From: Scleroderma bovista | Taxonomy: Eukaryota > Basidiomycota > Agaricomycetes > Boletales > Sclerodermataceae | Reading direction: 5' to 3' | Assembly: GCA_037178675.1 (NCBI GenBank) | Contig: JAYMGJ010000305.1 | Coordinates: 41,908-105,907 of the forward strand | DNA length: 64,000 bases | Program-made: the position numbers and the translations under genes | Shown: one piece after another, positions 22,222-34,134 of the stretch | How the letters are laid out: each line of letters starts with the position of its first letter | Numbering within the stretch: the first letter of the stretch is position 1 | The notes under the pieces: generated by a model | The model's input: the letters and a program-made list of their open reading frames with translations, nothing else | The model's database searches: none | What the model was told of the DNA's origin: nothing

Positions 22222-23830
22222 GCAGTTATTATATGGACCCATAGATACGGGTCAGCCAGATTACTACTGTACCCTAACAAACAGGTGAGCCTTGTATACA
22301 ATGACACCGAGTAGTACAAGTGAGCTGATAGTGGCTTGTTCCAATGGGATACAGGTGAGCCCATGTATCATTTAATCATCCCGTATAACATGGGTGGGCT
22401 GTGTATATAATGTCCCTATGCTATAGGTCAGCCCACATACCACTGTCCCCTACAGTTTTGGCAGGCACATATTCTTTGCTGTCGTGTAGCACGAGTGGGC
22501 TGTGATATGCATGTACACATGGTGTATGATAGGGCTGTTATTATATGGTCCTGTGTGACACGGGTCAGCCGAGGGAATGCTGTCCCCTGACAAACAGGTG
22601 AGCCCCCATACATTGACACAGGTAGCACGAGTGGGCTGAGAATTCATTGTTTCAATTGGATACAGGTGAGCCCATTCAAAATTTAATCATCCCATATGAC
22701 ACCGATGGGCTGTATATTTATTGTCCACTATGATATAGGTGGGCCCAAATAACACTGGCCTTTGTTGTGTGAGTGGGCCCATATTCATTGATGTTGTGTA
22801 GAATTGGTGGGCTGGGGCAAGCATGGTCATATGGTGTATAGAAAGGGCTGTTTTTCTATGGTCCCGTGTGTATCGGGTCAGCCGAAATAATTGTGTCCCC
22901 TAACAAACAGGTGAGCCCGCATACATTAACATGGAGTAGTACCAGTGGGCTGAGAACTGATTGTTGCAATGGGATACGAGTAAGCCCAAATGTAATTCCA
23001 CAATCCCGTGTGTCATGGGTAGGCTACAAATATACTGTCCCCTACTGTCAAGTCCGGGTCTACTCCGGTAGGGGGTCCGGTCAAGTCTGGACGAGCACGG
23101 ATGAAGGAAGAGGGCAGAGGGCTGGACGAGGGATTAGTCCGGCCGGAGTTGGTGACCGCTTGGATTCAACGACAAGGACGACGTGCGTTGATCCCTTGCG
23201 TAGGTTCTGGTCAAGGTGATAGAGACGGAGACGGAGACGGAGACAGACAGAGACTGGAGTAGTGACTAAGTTGATTTCAGACTGAGGAGTACAGGATAAA
23301 CTAGAGGGTACTTATACTAAGTAGAAACTAGGGTTGAGTACATACGGTGACAAGTAAACAACCTAATAGTGGACAAGGGATGACCGGAGTTAGGACTAGG
23401 TCAGGTCCGGTGAAAATAAAGTCAGGTCCGTGTAAAATAAATCAGGTCCAGTGAAAATGCTACAAGGTATAGGATATATCGAGTTCACGGAGAACTCACG
23501 TCAAGGCAGGGTAAACGGCGAAGTGTGGTAACAAGCGAATGGAGCATAGACCAAGGGTCGTGCTTAACGGAAGGTTATCTGCGTGAGCGCGACCAGAGTA
23601 GGAGACGAGCGACCGGAGTAGAGCTGTAGAGCTGCGATGTGACCGGAGTAACCAGATATGATCCGGAGTTGGACATGGTTGTAACACCTACCATATAAGA
23701 GGGCCTATAGTTTGCAGCTTCAAGTATAATAGGTGGGCTGATATTAAATTTACTGTCTAATATGGATGAGCCCATATCTTGCAATCCCAGGAATGAGGGG
23801 TGGGCTGGAATCCGGTTTAGGACAAAGCCG
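22222..23830. repeat. About 315-bp tandem repeat with GTGGGCT/AGCCCAC motifs
   Basis: At least three units start near 22222, 22540 and 22854, each with CGGGTCAGCC, then AACAAACAGGTGAGCC, then a GTGGGCTG tail. The third unit is split by the solo LTR at 23048-23686 and resumes at 23687. Similar GTGGGCT phrases occur at 20.4-20.6 and 35.7-35.9 kb next to the termini. Confidence 0.7.
23048..23686 (-). mobile_element. Solo LTR of the 51-kb gypsy family
   Basis: On the minus strand it begins TGTTACAACCATGTCC and ends GACTTGACA, matching the LTRs at 51016 and 58259. It is 639 bp long. The flanks CCTAC (23043-23047 and 23687-23691) are a perfect 5-bp target duplication. It is most like the 3' LTR at 58259 in its first 190 bp. 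Confidence 0.92.
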
Positions 23831-24090
23831 CGGCAGGGTAATGGTGCCTAAGCTATGGCACAATGATTTATCTATAAAGGCCCCAGGGACGCTATTGATG
23901 TACCAAAATATACAGGTGGGTAAGTTAATGAATGCTCAGGAGATGTTCCCTAAAAGCAGCCGTGGCAGAATGGCTCACTTCCAGACAGCCAGAGCACAGG
24001 ATAAGTCACTAAGTAAGTCGTGACCATATTTTAAGATTTTTTTAGTAAATTTTCTATGACAATCATATTTCTACAAGTACCTCCATGTAT

Positions 24091-25352
24091 TTACACTACA
24101 GTAGCCCTCAACAAATGCTCCACACCATTGATCCTCATCCAGTCGGCACACCGTGGAACATGTGCCCACTGATGGATATTATCCCTCATATAGTAAGTCA
24201 AACAATACCGGTTTCCTTCAACAGCATTGACCCCATGCCGGAGGAGCCTCCCGGAGAATGCAACCGCGGTACCTGGCTTATAGACTAGCTCGATGCTGAG
24301 GGTGGGGATGGCCATTACACAATTGGTGTATTCCCCAACATTGACAATGACGTCGTACCAGCTGGCACGTGACTGGGGGTCACGGTGAAGTGGGGTCGAC
24401 CGATTGGCGATAAGGGAAATATTGGTGAATGCAGTAGGCCAGAGGGATAGGGCACGGTTCATTACCGGGTCATACATAGAAGACCAATCCTCCAATGTAC
24501 TCATTCCTCGCATACCGTCCTCATAGAGCTGTGGATGCATAATTGACAATGCACCCGATACGATGGCAGAAGGATATATCATATCTTGCAGCCACTGAAA
24601 TCCTGTGGGTGTGTTAAGGTCCGCTGATATAGAGGCATTTTCATGCTGAATATGGGATGATGAGTAGGTCCATCCGATAATAGATATATACCCACATAAT
24701 GACCCATCTGGTGCCTTGCAGGAGATAACTCCAGACACCCGGTCACTTGCCTATCTTCCCTATTAAAATACCGCGGTTCTGATCGCCAGGTCCGCCCAGT
24801 TATACTGCTGGCCAGTTGTGTACGAGGCGGACTTAAAGCATGCAGAATATTTGCCTGCATTTATTAATGAACATGGTCAAAAATAGGCAGTATTGGGGCA
24901 TACCTGTGTTGGGCGTGCCAGGGCACCAGGGAGATACCAGAGTGCTACGGTCCCACCCTCCTCCAAAATAATAGAGGGTTCATCCAGGACACCAGAGAGA
25001 GTTGGAGCGAACTTGGAAAGAAAGGACTGCTCCCTATCCACATTGGTACCAGGCTCCATTGCTGCCAATGACTCCGCCAGTCTCAAGAGGTCCACACCAG
25101 ACTCAACTAGAAACACATAAGTACCTTGCCAAATAGATATTGGAAATACATACCTCAATTTTGATATGCAGTGACCAAAGTGGCCACCATTTGATGCATC
25201 CCAACCGAAAGGTCAACAGGGAGATCAAGAGGAATGGGAGGTACCGTGGGGAGTGAGTCCCGGAATGCCAAAGAACAAAAGCGCCGTCGCATGTATCCAG
25301 CAACACGTTGAGAGAGCACATAGTTGGTTGGATATGACACAGGACTAGCCAT
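24091..25352 (-). CDS. TET/JBP-family 2-oxoglutarate Fe(II) dioxygenase in KDZ-A
   Basis: The last exon (about 24738 to stop 24091) contains the catalytic core in family order: HRDPQSRASWYDVIVNVGEY (Fe-binding His and Asp), IELVYKPGTAVAFSGRLLRH (second Fe-binding His), then RYCLTYYMRDNIH with the 2-oxoglutarate-binding Arg region. PPxLxxRxxRHGV-like spacing and YMRDN are typical of the fungal TET/JBP proteins that oxidise 5-methylcytosine. Upstream exons read VESGVDLLRLAESLAAM and ALWYLPGALARPTQ. A likely start is MASPVSYPTNYVLSQRVAGY at 25352. The joins near 25145 and 24750 do not keep phase in an obvious way, so a missed intron or a frame break is possible. It is divergent from gene X with 449 bp between starts. 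Such genes are known neighbours of KDZ elements in agarics; here it lies inside the element boundary I infer. Confidence 0.85.
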
Positions 25353-25801
25353 GGAGGGGATTGAATTGAGGGGAAAAGAAAGGAAGATATGCCAGAATGC
25401 GTATTGACCTATCCCGGGATCCCATGCCGCGGCAATCAGGATATGGCAGGAATCGGTCACCAATTACCGAAATCAGTCACCAATTGAAAATAAATAACAA
25501 TAACAATAACTGCCAAATATCCCTACCAATTGCAAAAATGGAATTTAGCCATGCCAGGGAACAACCTATATGCTGACCGTGGGTAGCCACTGCCGAACTG
25601 ATATATCTCATTCAAATTGGAACACAAATGATAAACCAATCAGATTTGAATGGAAGCAATGTGGCAGTAATTTTGTGTCCACGGAAATAACTAACTTTTA
25701 ATTGTACCGTGATCATTGTTTGAGGAACAATGGTCCGGTGGCACGTGGGAATACGAGAGATTCTATTATAAATATTGACCTTTGATCCTGATCCTGCATC
25801 G
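25353..25801. promoter_or_regulatory. Divergent promoter between TET/JBP and gene X
   Basis: 449 bp of AT-rich sequence between two outward-facing starts. One CCGCGG lies just inside, in the TET leader at 25427. No specific site is recognised. Confidence 0.35.
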
Positions 25802-26595
25802 ATGGATTCTGAAGCAATTGTTGCACGCAGGCTGTCCCTGACATTGCAATATATCGGCATCCAATTCAGGCGGTTCGTGTATTCTTTGCAGCAAAGCAGT
25901 GACCATGCCATTCTGGAGAAGATCAACTGGTATGGACATGTTCACGCAGAAGTGGTGTGTTCTTCCATATTGAAACTTTGAATATGACCATATCCCCCAT
26001 GTAGGCACTTTTGGAGCGGCTACTTGCCGCGTGCAACAGAAAGGTGCTAGTGATGCAAGTCCCTGTGGTCGCAGCACATGTGATGGATTGGGTATCCGTG
26101 GCGGATCCGGATGCAGAAGCTTTGATGGAACAAATCAAAGAAATAAATGTATTCAAGGTGTATCATCGGGAGGCTAGAGTCCGCAGCACACACAGTACAC
26201 CGCGGGAGTGGTGGGTGTGGGGGAATAGCGGAGATATACCGCGGACAACCTTCACCCAGCTGGTCACAGAGGCGGAGAAATTCTTTGCCGAATACCAGGT
26301 AAGGTTACATTCATGTGCGATGATAAGCTAATAAAATTGTCAATAGCCTGGGGACTTTGCAATCCCGGCTTTATTTGATGTCCCAGAAACCCCCCACATT
26401 GGCCTGAAGGATCTCCGACTACAAACTGAGCAAATGTTGGAAGAAACTGATGAGAAGATCTTTCATCAAAACATGGTGTTGCAACATCTGGTTGACCGCA
26501 TGGCTATGGTGGAATATTTGACCGATGCAGGGGATGAACTGGAGGACAAATGGGCGGCATCCGCGGATAGATTATGGAGAGGCACAAATGAGTAG
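25802..26595 (+). CDS. KDZ cargo gene X (unknown function), copy A
   Basis: Three exons, about 25802-25953, 26005-26299 and 26347-26595. The protein starts MDSEAIVARRLSLTLQYIGI and is about 230 residues, mostly helical. Conserved phrases are EKINWYGHVHAE, ERLLAACN, VAAHVMDWVS, PREWWVWGN, then LRLQTEQMLEETDEKIF, HLVDRMAMVEYLTD and WAASADRLWRGT. No signal peptide, membrane segment or zinc motif is present. The second copy (49485-50283) keeps the same exon layout and about two thirds of the residues with no stop, so it is under constraint. Its constant place between TET/JBP and the transposase suggests a role in transposition or target marking. I do not recognise the family. Confidence 0.75.
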
Positions 26596-26744
26596 TGTGG
26601 CCATCCCAATAGTGACACATGACAATTATGATTTTTTCCTGTCCACATTGAATGATAGTTGAATTATCTGACTGATGTTCCCCATAATAATGAACATCAC
26701 AAATTATGACTCAACGACACAAATAATATGCAGCAGTCATGGGA

Positions 26745-29700
26745 CTACTGACAAAGTCTACCCAATTTGTTATACATGTCATATTGCCTTGCTGCATAAC
26801 ATGCCAAGCCGCGGTCACCACATAATGAAGCCTCGGAGGCATTTTCCTCCCAGCGATTTGCCCGGGTCCTGAAGAAGGTATGTGTCCAACCCTGTTCTGC
26901 AGTTATCAACTCCACTTCCTCAGTCCATCTGTCTCGCTTTGCCTTTGCCCGCAGCCAGTGGACACGGTAAACTGGTCCGAATCATTATTCTGAAGGGTAT
27001 ATGATGGTGCATGGAAAGGCTTACATTCTGACATCCAATCATTTTTATCAGTGTCTTTGGGTATATCCATAGTCCAAAACCATGCCAAAGAGTCATGGCG
27101 ATGTCCCCTTGCATTGGGATCTGAGACCGCGGTGCTGACTGTGAGATCCTTTTTGGAAAGTACTTTATAGCGGTCCAGGATCCTCGGCTCGGCCTCTAAG
27201 GCGATCATTTGCTTTCTGCAACGGTGGTAGACCGCGGCATATCTTTTTACCATTGCATCCAGGTCAGCTACCTTTTTCCATGCGCAGGTGGTCCCCACAT
27301 AGTTCCTCCCATGTCTGACCTCTGTCCGAAACAACACCGCCTTATCTGCTAGACCAAGTCGTATTTCATGTAAAGTGTCATTGGCCTGACCTTGTCTGAG
27401 CTGAAGTTCTTGCTCCACCAGGCCAATCAGCCCTAGCTCATGGCAGCGCGGCACACCTATATAGGACGGAAGTGGTAGTATGGCGTGCTCAGCACGCCCT
27501 GGAGCCAGAGTAATGAATGTATCATCTTCATCACTATCAGTATCTGCTCCGTGAATCCCATCAAGTGTACTGTCCCAGTCTGGGCCCAGAAATGTTGCCG
27601 CGGTCTGCACCAAACTATTGATCTGGGATTGTAGCCTGTCATGTCGGCGTGAAAGGTCGAGCCTTTGGGATTCAGTAGCCCTTGCATCAATCTTTCGTGC
27701 ATCCAATGAGAGGACTACCTGTGCCTCTTCCACTCTCAGGGCTCTGGCCATCCACGTGGCGGATCCCTGCAGTGAACCCGCGGTCGGCATTTCTATGAGC
27801 TTCATCTCCACGGATTTAATGCTTGGGGCTTACCCCACAAAATCAAAATTGTTATCTATCTTCCACTGTGAGGCTTACCTTTTTCCAATTGGACTTCAAA
27901 TATATCCATTGCCTTCGGATTTGTCAACCTTTCAAGAAGCGCCTTTGTCTCCTGGTCCTTCCAAATTTGACGGAGGTGCTGGGGAACTGTTGCGTCCAAA
28001 TTTGCAAAGGAATCACTAGATGATGTGAGATTTCGTCTTGCAATTGTCAGTTTCCTCTTCAAAGACAAAGCTGGAAATTGTGAATACCGCTCCAATATTG
28101 CACACTTGAGGACCACTCACGCATGCGGACCATCTTTAAGAAGTTACTATCGTTCATTTGGAAGTCAAGCATTTCTTGCCGATGAGGGGCAGCCATTCCT
28201 CGTGTAGAAGGGGAAACAATATTTAAGGAAGCCCACAGAGTTTCCATTATTTCCCCATCCACATTGCCAACACCAGGAATGAAATTCGGGGAATACCTCA
28301 CAAAACATTCACTTTGGTGTCCATGGACATGCCAAATTCCAATTCCAGGTTGGATCCTTAACGCTGGTGGAAGAGATATGAACCGATTGCCTTCTATCCG
28401 CCTTTGCAGATTTTTGCTGTATTGACAATTGATGTCATAGAAATTTACCACCTGCTGTTCCTGGCCCATTCCATGGTGCACTGCGTGCACCAGGGCATAG
28501 TCCATGTTGATTTGCCTAGTCACCAGTCAATGTCAATTTGTCATGGTATACCGCGGACATACTGCTCTCCCTTTTGAAAATCCACCATGGCATGGGGAAT
28601 AAAGCAGCCATGTCTTGCACAGGCACACCCACCAATTCCGGTTGAAGCCAACTGACTTCTATTTGAATTAGCCTGGTTGACTGCCCGGTGATTGCTGCAG
28701 TCCGATTTCTGACCGCGGCATTGACAGCCACCGCGGGTTGGTAAATGACCGCGGCTCAAGGGATGGATAGCTTACCTCTATTCGATTCGCACTCCCTGCT
28801 AAATATGTTCTATAAGCCCCTGATGTTACCATGAATCCCTTCCCATCCATCAACCAGACCTCATTAGGAGCTGATTTGAGCAACATATGCTCGGCTTTGA
28901 AATTTCCATCCATCGCAATTATGCGAGCATATTTCCAGCTACCATTATCAGTAGGATTTGTCAAGGGTACAAGATCATAACTCACTGCGCTAGATCCACC
29001 TCTCCCGCGGGTGGAATATTGACCCCCGGTTGAGGACATGCCGGGCAAAAGAGGACCAGCTCCCCTGGCCCAGGGTCTGACGACCCTGCATGAAATCCCT
29101 GCCACTTGAGAAGTTTCAGAAGTCTCCATGCCCTGGACACTCTCAGAAGCTCCTTGTACCTATTCTGTCATGGCTACATCAGTACCACGGTAATGAATGG
29201 GCTACTTTACTCACCGGCACAGAATGCGGGAATGCATTGGATGTCACTCTCTGCAGCTTACTATAGTAGTTCATCGCGGTCGTTCCACATTCCACATTAT
29301 CCCGAATAAAATCATCCAGCACTTGGAAGCTAAATGCGGACCTGGGACTCTTGGTTGTTGCAGGGAAAAGGCCGGCCATCATGAGCTGTAGGTGTGAATC
29401 CTCAGAACCACTGCAGCTGCAGTACCGAATATCACAAAAGTGCACTCCATTTGTGTGCACCAAGGTTAGACAACCTCTGTCCCGTGGTCTAGTCAGATGA
29501 GGCGGTCGCCCATCATCCTCCATATCTTCCCAAGCCTCTTCATCGTCGCTTGCAATATTCCCGCAGCTATATCCCCCTCTGGGACAAGGTTTTCCACCGT
29601 GGCCCAAGTGCATCACAAAACCAATCTACTCTATTAATTATCATGTAGATATGGTGAAAGAAATGACACACCAGGCGAAGAGAGAAGTCCTCAAAGAAGG

Positions 29701-30248
29701 TTCCAGTCCATCTCTGAATCCGATGGAAGGGACTCTGCTGGTGTGCATCCAAGCAACAGTTACTGCAGAACATTGGTCTATGAGCACACTCTGTGCACCT
29801 AAATGTCACATCCTTTCCACAGCACATGCAGATTTTTGATTCCATGGGTGACTCCATTTCCAGCAGCACGGACAAATATCTGGCCTTGAAGGGCAGCCAG
29901 TCTTGGAGATAGTGATCCTATGGCCGGATGAAATAAACTCTGAAATTAAAGGGGGGTGGGGATCAATCTGACCTGGTTCCTTGGCAATCTACATGCTCGC
30001 AGAGGTGGGTCATCTATGGCAGCATATGCCTCTACAGGTTCATCAGGAAAGAAATTGGTGTGCTCTAATGCAGATGAACCAGCCCGAGTTGGGGATTGAT
30101 TGTCATCAGCTCTTTCAATGTGTGCCTTCTTTCGGGGTGGAGCCTTGACTATCTTGTCCTTGGATCGTCTACCTGATCTTACTGTCTTCCATGTCACCTG
30201 CATTACAGGTGTAGATGGTCCAGCTTTAACTACCTTGGACTTCCCCAT
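26745..30248 (-). CDS. KDZ transposase with CxC2 cysteine cluster, copy A
   Basis: Start 30248 (MGKSKVVKAGPSTPV), stop 26745, about ten exons, near 1,010 residues. Order: a basic N-terminus; the CxC2 cluster (ICMCCGKDVTFRCTECAHRP, FCSNCCLDAHQQSPFHRIQR, LGHGGKPCP, LTLVHTNGVHFCDIRYCSC); a linker with FCPACPQPGV; the catalytic domain with IIAMDGNFKAEH (first Asp), CACARHGCF, FYDINCQY (second Asp) and GNVDGEIMETLW (Glu); and a C-terminal tail EFYRVHWLRAKAKRDRWTEE. These are the hallmarks of the KDZ superfamily, whose RNase-H-fold DDE enzyme cuts and pastes DNA. All exons read open with proper GT-AG phase. One intron (28726-28790 region) holds three CCGCGG motifs. It is transcribed away from gene Y across a 427-bp promoter region. 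Confidence 0.92.
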
Positions 30249-30675
30249 GATGGTCTCTGGACGCAAAGCTCACAGAAAGGATTGCTTTTGACCTCAAAAT
30301 GCCTCATTGCAATACCTTGAACTCGGACAACTTCAATGATTGCATTGGGATCCTCGGTTCCCAATCTAGTTCGGGACAATCTTCAGGTACAAATGAAACA
30401 TTTCCAAATATGGAATGAGATCTTGAGATAGGCGAATAAGGGTCGGGAAAATGGACGCTGACGAAATGAACCTTTCCATGTATGGTATAACATTTGCAAA
30501 TATTCCCAGAACCTTTCCAAATAGGCCTTGAGTGCCATGTTATATTTGCACATAAATGGGAAGGGAGGATCAAGGGTCCCTGTGACATGGGAAGGAGGTG
30601 ACCGCGGGAACTTTGTTCAACAACCCGGTATGCGCACCAGAACTTAGGAATTGCGGCAAGGGTTCCACCTCAGTC
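30249..30675. promoter_or_regulatory. Divergent promoter of transposase A and gene Y-A
   Basis: 427 bp, the same length as its counterpart in B (45262-45687, 426 bp). The two align over phrases such as ATTGCAATGAGGCATTT next to the transposase start and CATGTATGG elsewhere. Conserved length and sequence in diverged copies suggest a shared bidirectional promoter. Confidence 0.55.
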
Positions 30676-33600
30676 ATGTCTGATTCTGAATACAGCAGCA
30701 GCAACAGTGGTGGGCACTCTGATGGCTCAGGCCAAGGCAAGACCCCCCTCTGAAAAGATGAGGTCGCAATTATCCAGGGGAAATTGGAACAGTGGATGGG
30801 CGCTGATGCGACAAAGAGGAAGTCTATTTTCAAGGACATTGCGCACACTGTTCAAGGGCTGGAGGCCAACAGGACCCTCAAGAGTAACCAATGGGTGGTG
30901 AAGAAGAAGGTGAGTGCTTCCCCCAATTTAGAGGTGTTACAATAATGTGTCTTCATAGGCAATTCAGACGTGGCTCTATAACCACAGTCGTACCCGGAAG
31001 AAAAAGCAACTTGTCAAGTATGGCTGGAGATGGAATACCCGCATGGTGGTAGCACACCAATACAAGGAGAAAATAGATTCTTTACTGACAAGAGCTGGGC
31101 ATGCACCCGGATCCAAGGGGTATATTAAATTTTATCAACAGGCAGTGGGAAAGGTGATCAAGAAAATGAGCCCAAAGCAGATTGAGCAAGCAGCTGGGAC
31201 GGCGAAGGAATGGAACAACAGCCACCCCCCTGCAGAGATTCAAGCAAAGTGAGTATATTATTCCATTCCCGAATTTCACTCAGGTGTGGGTAGAACCACG
31301 GAAGCAAAAGGCCGGAAGTTTGCACGGGAGTTTTCAAAGGAAATGTGGAAGCAATGTGGTGCAAGAGTGGTGGTGATGGCGGCTTGGAAAGATGCTGCAG
31401 GGGATATTATGTATGGCCTGTAGGTGCGGTCATTGGGTGTGGATACTTTTACTAACACCAGCAGGCACGACTTCAATGATGAAATAGGTGATGGAAAGAT
31501 GTTTGAGGGGTGGGACAGGGTAGAGAGCAAATGGGAGCGATATGCCCATGAGGTGTTTGGGGTGCAGGAAGATGAAGATGCCGGTGAACCTTCCGAGGAC
31601 GAGGATGAAAACCAGGTGCCAAGAAGAAAGCCCGGCCGAACGGCGCCCGCGGATTAACCTCCCCTCCAATGAGGATGGGACGCCGTCCATCCCTGTCATT
31701 CTCAATATGAATGCACAAGACAAGAAGGATGTCATGCGGGCATTCATTGGTTTTCATTATGGTAATGTAAATAAGATCTGGAAATTAAAGACTAATGGTG
31801 TCACACAGGAAAGGCTTGTGACCGCCAAGATGTCACTGTTCCCTGGGCTGCCATTGCAGAAGACCGTGGCATATATATCTCTGGCCGGTATTGGCCAACC
31901 AATGTAGCCTTCAGGGAACCCTCTAGGCTTACAAACCAGGAGGCCACTGCCATATTGGAGTGGTGGCGAGACAGGCAGGTGACTTATCCAACTGATACCT
32001 TCAGGTTCAAGAGATGGTTGGAGTCTGACGGGTCAGTCCAATACGCGGTTAGCCAATCCCACCGCAGTTCTGCAAAGAGTGGTGTCAAAAGACGCTGGAA
32101 AGGTATGGATAATGTTATTGAATAAGGAACTACTAAGGCATGATTAGAACCTTCACCGGATGACGATGATGACGATGATAATGAGGAGGATGATGATGAG
32201 GGTGACGAGGGTGATGAGGACGAGGACGAGGACGAGGATGACGATGAAGATGCATTGCCGCAGCAGGAAAGGCCCCGCGGCTCTGCAGCAGGACACTCCA
32301 GCCAAAAAGCGCCAGTAAAGGGTCGCAGGAAAGGTGAATATAATCATATTAAATATGCCACTACTGAGCCATGGTCAGAACCTGCCATCAATGAAGATGA
32401 TGACGTGGAAGCGGATGAAGAGGGAATGCTGCGGCATACAGGGCCCGCAGGTCCCTCCAGGGCCGGAGGCCAGCCAAAGGACCTACACAGCGGCGCAAAT
32501 ATTCACAGTAAGGATTTACCTTCATGTGTCTTAATATTGTTGACATATGTTAGGAGGTGCTGAGCCACGACGCATGGGTGGTAAAGGACACTCAAAGGGA
32601 AAAGCTGGTGACAAAATTGCAGACAGTAAGTGGGAAGGCGTACTACCCTAGGAAGGTACTCTAACTAACATGCCAAGACTCCGCTTTGGATGAAAGGGAC
32701 AATGGTTCCAGTCACAATATCAAGGTTGGCCCGCCCAACAAGGCATATTTTATTCCTGCTGGATCCGATCAACATAAGGATGCTGAACCTGTGAAACAAA
32801 AAGGTGAGAAATACATTATATGACGGTGAAAATTGACAAACAATACCGGATGATATGGGTCATGCACCCACAGATACGATGGTAAATCATCCTGTGGTCA
32901 GTGACAAACCAAAGCCGCGGGTGAAGACCAAAGTGTTGGCGCGCAGCGACGACAGACGAACGAGTTTGCTAAACGAGTGACTCAGTCTCGAAGAGAATAC
33001 GAAGACTCAGTTATTAGTTACCTAAACGAGTGACTACAGTAACGAGTGAGTAACGATGTATGAACGGTAGTATGAGAGTCTCACCTCAGTCTCGAAGAGA
33101 ATACGAAGACTGAGGTGCGTCGGAACGGACGGACTTCTTATATAGGTACGGCTAGTTGATAAACGTGTACGTAGGAAACGGAAGGACACGGGAACGAGGT
33201 GAACATGTGTAGTGTACGCGATTAGACTTGAAGCGATCTAAATATTAGTCCAACACAAAGGTTTGTCTAATGTTATGCGGTCACACATTTATTAATAGTT
33301 AAATCTTTTATATATCATTGAAGAGAAACAACCTGCAGCAATTGGTGAGACTAGTGCTACAATGCAGCAGGAAACATCGGTGCCTTCCCTTCCTGCAGCA
33401 GAGGTCGGAGCAACTACACCAGGGGCCAAGACAAAAGGTAAGAGTATTGTGTGCTGTTAAACCTTCAATGTGTTTCATATATTACATAACTTCAGAGAAA
33501 CATGGTGTGCTCCCAGGGAAAAGCACTGCTGCCCATAGGACAAAAAATGGAGCTGCATCGGTCACCGCGGCTAAGACGGCAACCGAAATTAAAGGTACCA

Positions 33601-34061
33601 GTATTCTAATATATACACACATCTTATCATACTTCTAACATATGTTCAGAAAAAAAATCTACGTTAGGTAAAAGTATTCCCGCAGCTCAGCAGGCAATCA
33701 CTGGTCCTTCCAAAACATCAATTGACCAGCCACAGGATAAGCGAGGTGCCAAGATGACAGGTAAGTTTGTCATTGTGTATCTTATATATATAATATATAT
33801 TTACAACAAGAATTCCCAGACGCCAGAACAAGTACTCGCCGGGTGCAGTTTGAAACCACGGGCCCTGCCACCGGTGACAAGGCACCTCCCGGACAATTTG
33901 CCACAGAGCCTGCAAATTCAGATAGCATCGCGCCAATGGTTCCTGAGCCACCTACCGCCATGGCTGCACCTGCACAGCGGCAGTCCACCTGGCATAAGAG
34001 GCTTCCACCGCGGCTTGAGGACTACCTGGACGACCGCATTCCAAAGAGATCCCGAAAGTAG
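30676..34061 (+). pseudogene. KDZ cargo gene Y, copy A (nonsense and LTR-disrupted)
   Basis: The start MSDSEYSSSNSGGHSDGSGQ matches copy B, but codon 26 is TGA (30751-30753) where B has an Arg codon. Downstream exons remain recognisable: VAIIQGKLEQWMGADATKRK, QTWLYNHSRTRKKKQLVKYG, FAREFSKEMWKQCGARVVVM, HDFNDEIGDGKMFEGWD, PVILNMNAQDKKDVMRAF, YISGRYWPTNVAFREPS and LEWWRDRQ. An acidic Asp/Glu run follows at 32160-32260, then Lys/Pro-rich short exons and the end RLPPRLEDYLDD. A solo LTR (32934-33255) sits at a 5' splice site. The basic WLYNHSR-KKK core could bind DNA (inference). Both lesions argue against a full-length product from this copy. Confidence 0.75.
32934..33255 (+). mobile_element. 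Solo LTR (322 bp), unrelated to the gypsy LTR
   Basis: It has TGTTGG...CCAACA ends and a perfect 5-bp duplication CAAAG at 32929-32933 and 33256-33260. An internal TATATAGG box fits plus-strand orientation (weak). It lies within gene Y-A exactly at an exon/intron border. Parts of it repeat internally (GTCTCGAAGAGAATACGAAG occurs twice). Confidence 0.88.
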
Positions 34062-34134
34062 TTACCATACATGCATGTAAATATATTAGTGAGAAAGTAT
34101 TGTTTTCCAGTTCACTATATACACAGGAATGTAA

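Noticed and set aside
32153..32347. Hydrophobic minus-strand frame that looks like a membrane protein
   Set aside because: It is the complement of the Asp/Glu repeat of gene Y-A.
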